A stretch of DNA of 5,153 nucleotides from an uncultured Haemophilus sp. (GTDB taxonomy: Bacteria > Pseudomonadota > Gammaproteobacteria > Enterobacterales > Pasteurellaceae): positions 1-5,153 of the forward strand of contig CABSZQ010000122.1 in NCBI GenBank assembly GCA_902482195.1. Reading direction: 5' to 3'. The position numbers were made by a program, and so were the translations under genes. Numbering within the stretch: the stretch's first letter is position 1; each line of letters starts with the position of its first letter. Positions 1-5,153 of this stretch are shown here, piece after piece. The notes under the pieces were generated by a model. That model ran no database searches. It was not told the origin of the DNA and saw nothing but the letters and a program-made list of their open reading frames with translations.

Positions 1-719
1 ATTTAACTACAACATTAATAGTTAGTAAAATGATGAAAAAATACAATGTCAATCAAATTGTTTTTTCATCTAGTGCTACTGTATACGGAGATCCTGAAAA
101 AGTCCCAATTACAGAAGACTGTAAACTAGGTGAAACAACAAATCCTTATGGAACAAGCAAAGCCATGATGGAAAGAATTTTAACAGATGTACAACATGCT
201 TGTCCTGAAATGTCAGTTACTTTATTACGCTACTTCAATCCAATTGGTGCCCATGAATCTGGATTACTTGGAGAAGATCCAAAAGGTATTCCAAATAACT
301 TAATGCCTTATATTATGAAAGTAGCTGCTGGAGAACTTCCTTGTTTAGGTGTCTTTGGTGATGATTATGATACACCTGATGGTACAGGTGTACGTGATTA
401 TATCCATGTGGTGGATTTAGCGATTGGTCACTTAAAAGCATTAAATCGCCATGAAAATGACGCAGGTTTACACATTTATAACTTAGGTACAGGTACGGGT
501 TATTCTGTGCTTGATATGGTGAAAGCGTTTGAACAAGCAAACAATATCGAAATTCCGTATCGTCTTGTGGCACGTCGTCCTGGTGATATTGCAACATGCT
601 ATTCCGATCCAAGTCTTGCTGCGAAAGAGTTAAATTGGACAGCTGAACGTGGTCTTGAGCAAATGATGAAAGATACTTGGAATTGGCAAAAAAATAATCC
701 GAAAGGATACAGAGATTAA
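1..719 (+). CDS. galE: UDP-glucose 4-epimerase GalE, 5' end cut off by window edge
   Basis: Interconverts UDP-glucose and UDP-galactose in the cytoplasm with bound NAD; in Haemophilus it supplies galactose for lipooligosaccharide. The reading frame is open to the left edge (first full codon at base 3), so the ATG at base 30 is internal. About 100 residues, including the N-terminal Rossmann glycine motif, are missing. Aligned without gaps to the 338-residue E. coli enzyme, the ATG at 30 is residue 110. The visible catalytic residues are Ser124 (in FSSSATVYG), Tyr149 and Lys153 (in YGTSK). Substrate-binding residues Asn179 (RYFNP), Asn199 (IPNNLMPY), Arg231 (GVRDYIH) and Arg292 (ARRPGD) are all present. 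Position 299, Tyr in E. coli, is Cys here. The C-terminus, ending NPKGYRD, falls at the expected residue 338. GGA glycine codons cluster in the first 335 bases, hinting at a mosaic gene. Together with ampG and adk it matches the H. influenzae lic3 gene order. Identity is secure. Confidence 0.97.
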   Translation, partial: LTTTLIVSKMMKKYNVNQIVFSSSATVYGDPEKVPITEDCKLGETTNPYGTSKAMMERILTDVQHACPEMSVTLLRYFNPIGAHESGLLGEDPKGIPNNLMPYIMKVAAGELPCLGVFGDDYDTPDGTGVRDYIHVVDLAIGHLKALNRHENDAGLHIYNLGTGTGYSVLDMVKAFEQANNIEIPYRLVARRPGDIATCYSDPSLAAKELNWTAERGLEQMMKDTWNWQKNNPKGYRD

Positions 720-732
720 TCTCACTCTTATT

Positions 733-760
733 GGGCGGAGTATCATTCCGCCCTTAATAT
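733..760 (+). terminator. Probable galE terminator hairpin
   Basis: GGGCGGA (733-739) and TCCGCCC (747-753) form a perfect 7-bp GC-rich stem with a 7-base loop, 13 bases after the galE stop. The following TTAATATTT is AU-rich but is not a clean U run, so termination may be partial and ampG may receive read-through. This is the only hairpin of note in the 80-base galE-ampG gap. No convincing separate ampG promoter is visible there. Confidence 0.6.
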
Positions 761-789
761 TTCAATCAGATAAAACACGCTCAAAAATA

Positions 790-798
790 ACCGCACTT
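790..798 (-). repeat. DNA uptake signal sequence (Hin-type USS), abutting the ampG start
   Basis: ACCGCACTT is a perfect 9-base Haemophilus USS core, read on the minus strand. On that strand it continues into TATTTTTGA, matching the AT-rich flank of the extended USS. It occupies the -10 to -2 positions of ampG, exactly where a Shine-Dalgarno sequence would normally sit. Confidence 0.95.
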
Positions 799-799
799 T

Positions 800-2074
800 A
801 TGTCAGAACAATCCCTTTCTAGTCAAATATTTACCCGAAAAATGCTGATCTGTGTCTTTACTGGATTTAGTTCGGGTTTACCACTTTTCGTGTTATCGCA
901 AATGTTGCCGGTATGGCTGACAGATAAAGGGCTTTCCGTTGAATTAATCGGTGCATTGACAGGGGTGATGGTGCCATATGGTTTGAAGTTTTTATGGGCA
1001 CCGTTATTAGATCGCTATTTTCCAAATTTTTTAGGGCGTCGTCGTAGTTGGTTATTGATTTCTCAAGTGATTTTGCTGATTTCCCTTTATGCGATTAGTC
1101 AGTTTGATCCTGTGGCACAGTTGGGAACAGTGGCTAAACTTGCGACATTTATTGCCTTTGTATCTGCGACACAAGATATTGTGCTTGATGCTTATCGCCG
1201 TGAAATTTTGACCGATAATGAATTAGGATTGGGAAACACCATCCATATCAATGCTTATCGTGTTGCAGGTTTAATTCCTGGGGGGCTGTCGCTTTATTTA
1301 GCGACGATTCATCCATGGGAAACCGTCTTTTTACGGACCGCACTTTGTATGCTAGCGGGCATATTTATGACGCTCTTTTTAGCGAAAGAACCAAACATTG
1401 CACAGGTCGATCGTGATCAACCTTTCTATATGGTATTTTGGATACCCTTGAAAGAGTTCTTCCAACGTAAAGGCGTCGCGCAAGCCATCGGTTTTTTACT
1501 CTTTTTGTTCTTGTATAAATTTGGTGATTCGTTTGCTACTACGTTACAAACGAAATTCGTCTATGACATGGGCTTTGAAAAAGAGCATATTGCGTTGGTG
1601 GTAAAAAGCACCTCTCTTTGGGCAAGTATCTCAGCCGGTCTCGTCGGTGGCGTGATTATGTTACGCCTAGGCATTAACCGCGCATTATGGGTATTTGGTT
1701 TTATCCAATTGATTACTATTGGTGGATTTATTTGGTTGGCTGCATTTGGACATTTTGACCATATCGGCGCTGCAGAACTTTGGAAATTAGGTTTCGTGAT
1801 TGCGGGTGAATATATCGGTGTCGGTCTCGGTACTGCTGCCTTTGTCGCCTTTATGGCTCGCGAAACGAATCCGCTTTATACAGCCACTCAATTAGCCTTA
1901 TTTACCAGCCTTTCCGCTTTACCAAGTAAAGGACTTGGTATGTTATCTGGTTACTTGGTTAAAGCAGTGGGCTACTATCATTTTTTCTGGATTTGTTTAT
2001 TCCTTGCTATCCCAGGAATGATTTGTTTATTCTGGGTGGCTCCATGGAATGAAAAAGGAAATGAAAAAGCTTAA
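800..2074 (+). CDS. ampG: Anhydromuropeptide permease AmpG (MFS transporter)
   Basis: Inner-membrane major facilitator protein that imports GlcNAc-anhydroMurNAc peptides released by murein turnover for recycling in the cytoplasm. At 424 residues it is hydrophobic throughout. Motifs shared with E. coli AmpG, in order: SGLPL near 25-29, FLWAPLLDRY 64-73 and GRRRSWL 79-85 (the MFS loop 2-3 region), SATQDIVLDAYR 122-133, YKFGDSFA 239-246, GLGTAAFVAFMA 342-353 and TATQLALFTSLSA 361-373. E. coli AmpG has 491 residues. This protein stops after the last helix corresponding to the MFS core, so it lacks the two extra C-terminal helices; the H. influenzae homologue is similarly short as I recall it. The start at 800 is the earliest possible, because TAA at 788-790 is in frame upstream. 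It has no recognisable Shine-Dalgarno. Met15 (842) is an alternative start, but it has no ribosome site either. A further USS core lies inside the gene at codons 180-182. It probably sits downstream of galE in a lic3-like locus. Confidence 0.9.
   Translation: MSEQSLSSQIFTRKMLICVFTGFSSGLPLFVLSQMLPVWLTDKGLSVELIGALTGVMVPYGLKFLWAPLLDRYFPNFLGRRRSWLLISQVILLISLYAISQFDPVAQLGTVAKLATFIAFVSATQDIVLDAYRREILTDNELGLGNTIHINAYRVAGLIPGGLSLYLATIHPWETVFLRTALCMLAGIFMTLFLAKEPNIAQVDRDQPFYMVFWIPLKEFFQRKGVAQAIGFLLFLFLYKFGDSFATTLQTKFVYDMGFEKEHIALVVKSTSLWASISAGLVGGVIMLRLGINRALWVFGFIQLITIGGFIWLAAFGHFDHIGAAELWKLGFVIAGEYIGVGLGTAAFVAFMARETNPLYTATQLALFTSLSALPSKGLGMLSGYLVKAVGYYHFFWICLFLAIPGMICLFWVAPWNEKGNEKA
1337..1345 (-). 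repeat. Intragenic Hin-type USS within ampG
   Basis: ACCGCACTT is a perfect core and falls exactly on three ampG codons encoding Thr180-Ala181-Leu182 in a transmembrane stretch. Its flank does not follow the AT-rich extended consensus well, as is common for USS constrained by coding. Confidence 0.9.
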
Positions 2075-2083
2075 AATAAAATA

Positions 2084-2092
2084 AAGTGCGGT
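2084..2092 (+). repeat. Hin-type USS between ampG and adk
   Basis: This is a perfect AAGTGCGGT core 9 bases after the ampG stop. It is followed by CAAAATTA and a second A-rich block, agreeing well with the extended USS (core plus two AT tracts about one helical turn apart). Unlike the two USS pairs further on, it has no inverted partner nearby. It does not form a USS-type terminator and has no U run after it. Confidence 0.95.
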
Positions 2093-2113
2093 CAAAATTA
2101 ACAGTAAAATCAT

Positions 2114-2817
<704 letters not shown>

Positions 2818-2831
2818 AATAGACTGGAAAC

Positions 2832-2868
2832 TGACCGCACTTTGAAGATAAAAGTGCGGTTAATTTTT
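2832..2868 (+). terminator. adk terminator built from an inverted USS pair
   Basis: ACCGCACTTT (2834-2843) and AAAGTGCGGT (2851-2860) form a perfect 10-bp stem around a 7-base loop, extendable by a G-U and a U-A pair. TAATTTTT follows. Each arm contains a perfect USS core (2834-2842 minus, 2852-2860 plus). The AT flank of the right-hand USS doubles as the terminator tail. Paired USS acting as intrinsic terminators are well known in Haemophilus. The five-U run is moderate, so some read-through into the next gene is possible. Confidence 0.88.
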
Positions 2869-2878
2869 CAAAAGGATT

Positions 2879-2904
2879 TTGAGATCGTAAATTGAGATCG
2901 TATT
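2879..2904. repeat. 13-bp tandem duplication in the leader of the 674-residue gene
   Basis: TTGAGATCGTA occurs at 2879-2889 and again at 2892-2902, with a repeat period of 13 bases and only the last two bases of each unit differing (AA versus TT). Each copy holds a GATC. It lies between the adk terminator and the next start codon. A weak promoter may overlap it (TTTTCA 2865-2870, 17 bases, TAAATT 2888-2893, each 4 of 6), but this is uncertain. Confidence 0.85.
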
Positions 2905-2905
2905 T

Positions 2906-2910
2906 GGGGA
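2906..2910 (+). promoter_or_regulatory. Ribosome binding site of the 674-residue gene
   Basis: GGGGA ends 4 bases before the ATG at 2915. The spacing is short, but it is the only purine-rich site near this start. The Lys/Arg-rich N-terminus and hydrophobic helix that follow support the start. Confidence 0.55.
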
Positions 2911-2914
2911 CATT

Positions 2915-4939
2915 ATGAGCAAGAAAAGAACAATAGCATTGACGATTTCGGCTATCGCAGTGGCACTTGGGATCGGCGCACAATTTTACACCAATCATAA
3001 AATCGATCTGGTGTTAAAAAATTTCCCTTATTCTTTGGATAACCAAGCAACATTGAATGTGACGCAAACCGCGAAAAACTTTTTTATTCGTGAGTTGATC
3101 TTTAGTGTAAAAGATAGTGATGCGAAAACCACAAATGTGATTTCAACTAAGCTCACGGCGCTGCCTTTCTTCATTACAGCGGAGTCTCAGTTATCTGATC
3201 AATTAGTTCGTCAATTAAATAAAACATTAAATATCACGATTGATAAAAACACGATTAATAGTAAATTTTCGCCGGTAGGGGATTATTTACAGTCTGATAT
3301 TTTGACGGAATTCCGTGATTTTGCGAATAAGTCCCAAAACCTTTCTATCGGTCTTCATTTCTTAAAAAATAAAGAAGTTGAGCTAAAAACAAACTTAAGT
3401 GGTTTTAATTACGATAAAGACACGAAACTTGAAGAAATTGAGGGTGAAGCTCGCCTTGTGCCTGTCGGCGCAAATCAATATGACCTATCAAGTATTGACT
3501 TAACCGCGAAAAATGCCGAAGTGGCGTTGTTAAATGGGGAAAACACCCATGTTTATATGAAAAATGCGACGTACCACTTTGACGTGAAATCAGGTGAGGC
3601 AGATAAGCGTGATCTGAGTACGAAATTCAGTAGTGATATTTTACGCATTGCCAATAAAAGCCGTACGACAGAAGAAAGTCAAGCAACAGCAGGTGGTTTG
3701 AATTTATTGATTAAACAAAATGGCGTGCCAAGTGCGATCAATTTTCATCATGAATTTAAAAAATTAAGTGATGGTTCATTAAGCATTAAAGATGGCGTCA
3801 ATTTGTTAACAAAAATTTTTACACAAAACGATCGTTTTGATAGTTCGTTATCTGTGCTTTCTGTTAATGTCCCTAAAAATAATCAACCTTACTTTAACTT
3901 ACAAAATGCCGGTCTTGAACTTAAGTTGGCGAATACGGATTTAACCAAAGCCAATGTGGATTTTAAACTGAATGTTGAAAGTGTGAAGCAAACACCTGCC
4001 GATGAAGACCGTAAATGGGAAGCCAAAGGTGGTAAGGTTAATATTCAGTTAGATGATTACAATGTGGCAAATGAACTGGCTTTTGTACCGTTTTTATTAG
4101 ATACCATTGCAGAGAAAGAAGCGCCTGCAAAAGATAATAAAGATTTCTTAAATGCCAAAGATAAATGGGTAAAAGAATTTAGTGGTAAAACCAATATTGA
4201 AGCCGCATTAAAATCATTTAATATGGCCGATTTAGTGCTTGATGACGTATCAGCCAGTGATAAGACGGAAACACTAGACAATGATCAATATAATGAACAT
4301 ATCACATTGTCTGCGAATAAAGCGAGTTACCCAAGTGCAGGGTTCCAATTTGAAAAATTAGCGGTTGATGCACCATTTAAAATTAATCACAGCAAAGCAC
4401 ATTTATCAGCAAGATTTTGCTCAGCACCGTTTTATGGGGCCTTATGCAGCACGCATTTAACGTCAGCCACATTTGATAAATACATCAAAAACTCATGGAA
4501 AGAGCTTGATTTAATCGTTGATAATGCAACGTTGAATTTAAATCTAAATACTTATCCGGAGACCAATGCTTATCCAGTTAAATTGGAAGTGAGTGGTATT
4601 GTGCCTCAAGTGCCCGAAGATGATTCATCAGACATGATTCCAGATAATATTGAAGGCACATTTAATCTGACATTAAGTAAAATGTTGTTTGATGATCAAA
4701 ATGAAAAAGCCTTAGCCATTAAGGAAAATTCATACTTTTGGCAATATTTAAGTAGCTTTGTGAAACATGATGGAAAACTTCACCGAGAATTTGTGGAAGA
4801 AGGTGATAATTACGTTTCTAGAGTGGAAAAAACGGAAAATGGCTACTTAATTAATGGTCGCACCCTTGAAGATCTTCGTCAAGAAAGCATGATGGAGACT
4901 GATGAGGGCGAAGAAGATAAGCCAGCAGCAACTGACTAG
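2915..4939 (+). CDS. Membrane-anchored periplasmic protein, YdgA/DUF945-like, function unknown
   Basis: The 674-residue product begins with MSKKR and a hydrophobic helix at about residues 7-25, so a short N-terminus stays in the cytoplasm and the rest should face the periplasm. No clear signal-peptidase site is seen, so it is probably anchored. The segment after the helix, AQFYTNHKIDLVLKNF, resembles E. coli YdgA (AWYTGKKIETHL), and the C-terminal ENGYLINGRTLEDL resembles family ends as I recall them. I therefore lean to DUF945, although at 674 residues it is clearly longer than the roughly 500-residue E. coli protein. The body is rich in alternating polar/hydrophobic stretches (beta-type) and Asn/Lys/Asp. 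The only two Cys, 502 and 511 (in RFCSAPF and GALCSTH), could form a disulfide. The C-terminus is acidic (ETDEGEED). Base and codon use match adk and ampG, with no sign of transfer. No catalytic motif is visible. A distant AsmA-like protein is the main alternative. Confidence 0.8.
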   Translation: MSKKRTIALTISAIAVALGIGAQFYTNHKIDLVLKNFPYSLDNQATLNVTQTAKNFFIRELIFSVKDSDAKTTNVISTKLTALPFFITAESQLSDQLVRQLNKTLNITIDKNTINSKFSPVGDYLQSDILTEFRDFANKSQNLSIGLHFLKNKEVELKTNLSGFNYDKDTKLEEIEGEARLVPVGANQYDLSSIDLTAKNAEVALLNGENTHVYMKNATYHFDVKSGEADKRDLSTKFSSDILRIANKSRTTEESQATAGGLNLLIKQNGVPSAINFHHEFKKLSDGSLSIKDGVNLLTKIFTQNDRFDSSLSVLSVNVPKNNQPYFNLQNAGLELKLANTDLTKANVDFKLNVESVKQTPADEDRKWEAKGGKVNIQLDDYNVANELAFVPFLLDTIAEKEAPAKDNKDFLNAKDKWVKEFSGKTNIEAALKSFNMADLVLDDVSASDKTETLDNDQYNEHITLSANKASYPSAGFQFEKLAVDAPFKINHSKAHLSARFCSAPFYGALCSTHLTSATFDKYIKNSWKELDLIVDNATLNLNLNTYPETNAYPVKLEVSGIVPQVPEDDSSDMIPDNIEGTFNLTLSKMLFDDQNEKALAIKENSYFWQYLSSFVKHDGKLHREFVEEGDNYVSRVEKTENGYLINGRTLEDLRQESMMETDEGEEDKPAATD

Positions 4940-4954
4940 TTGAAAGGATAATAT

Positions 4955-4994
4955 AAAAATGACCGCACTTGAGATTCAAAGTGCGGTCATTTTT
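4955..4994. terminator. Bidirectional terminator from an inverted USS pair
   Basis: Bases 4955-4970 and 4979-4994 form a perfect 16-bp stem with an 8-base loop: AAAAATGACCGCACTT against AAGTGCGGTCATTTTT. The two arms contain USS cores at 4962-4970 (minus) and 4979-4987 (plus). An A run on the left and a T run (4990-4996) on the right give a U-tailed hairpin on either strand. This suits its position between the 674-residue gene (plus) and lipA (minus), which converge on it. Confidence 0.93.
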
Positions 4995-5008
4995 TTATCT
5001 GTTTTTGA

Positions 5009-5153
5009 TTACTTCACTAATCCACCACTTGCTTGTAAATCAGCATGGTAGGAAGAGCGAACAAATGGGCCACAGGCTGCGTGTTCAAAGCCCATTGCGT
5101 TGGCTTTATCACGGAACTCATCAAATTCGGCTGGTGGCACATAGCGCGCAACC
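5009..5153 (-). CDS. lipA: Lipoyl synthase LipA, C-terminal end only
   Basis: Radical-SAM enzyme that inserts two sulfurs into octanoyl groups on lipoate-dependent enzyme domains. The window holds the last 47 residues (first full codon at 5152, TAA at 5011-5009). They match the E. coli C-terminus almost position for position: [34 protein letters not shown], then SGGLVK. The RSSYH motif contains the conserved serine that ligates the auxiliary iron-sulfur cluster, the sulfur donor. The radical-SAM CxxxCxxC and auxiliary-cluster cysteines lie off the right edge. The gene converges on the 674-residue gene and shares its terminator. Confidence 0.96.
   Translation of the reverse strand, partial: VARYVPPAEFDEFRDKANAMGFEHAACGPFVRSSYHADLQASGGLVK

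Noticed and set aside
1..25. Frame 2 at the left edge reads FNYNINS then stop, resembling the GalE NNVNG motif and suggesting a frameshift
   Set aside because: The frame used by the rest of galE is open to the edge and aligns without gaps to E. coli GalE (Thr-Leu of the GTL motif matches), so no frameshift is needed.
30..32. ATG at 30 as the galE start
   Set aside because: It corresponds to about residue 110 of GalE; the gene clearly continues upstream of the window.
313..612. Minus-strand open frames opposite galE, and similar ones at 2288-2557, 2633-2998 and 4057-4281
   Set aside because: They lie antisense to well-supported genes, have unnatural compositions and resemble no family; one also spans the adk terminator.
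4959..5051. Small plus-strand ORF of 30 codons starting ATGACCGCACTT after a GAAAGGA-like site
   Set aside because: It is simply the terminator hairpin followed by antisense of lipA; the ATG is part of the USS dyad.

Overview
The window is ordinary chromosomal DNA from a Haemophilus-type member of the Pasteurellaceae. Two things support this. Seven perfect copies of the 9-base Haemophilus uptake signal sequence (USS; AAGTGCGGT or its complement) lie in 5.15 kb, where about 0.04 would be expected by chance. The proteins also closely resemble H. influenzae ones as I recall them. The USS are of the Hin subtype, which points to the H. influenzae / Aggregatibacter / Pasteurella side of the family. 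Species cannot be fixed from this window.

Layout from left to right: (1) the C-terminal 70% of galE, UDP-glucose 4-epimerase, running in from the left edge; (2) a short GC-rich hairpin; (3) ampG, an anhydromuropeptide permease of the major facilitator superfamily, whose start codon directly abuts a USS; (4) a promoter-bearing gap and adk, adenylate kinase, complete; (5) a terminator made of two inverted USS; (6) a gene for a 674-residue, membrane-anchored, probably periplasm-facing protein that looks like the YdgA/DUF945 family; (7) a second inverted USS pair forming a strong bidirectional terminator; (8) the last 47 residues of lipA, lipoyl synthase, on the minus strand, converging on the 674-residue gene.

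The order galE - ampG-like ORF - adk matches the lic3 locus of H. influenzae, where a phase-variable LOS glycosyltransferase gene (lic3A) lies upstream of galE. That part would be off the left edge here. The genes serve different jobs: nucleotide-sugar supply for lipooligosaccharide, murein recycling, adenylate balance, an envelope protein of unknown role, and lipoate synthesis. They do not form one pathway.

I found no mobile element, CRISPR array, RNA gene, toxin system or other undescribed system. The items worth a second look are modest: the USS architecture (terminators and the ampG start), a Cys at the GalE substrate-gate position, a possible mosaic galE, a 13-bp tandem duplication with two GATC sites ahead of the 674-residue gene, and a Cys pair in that protein. 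No gene-free stretch exceeds 100 bases.
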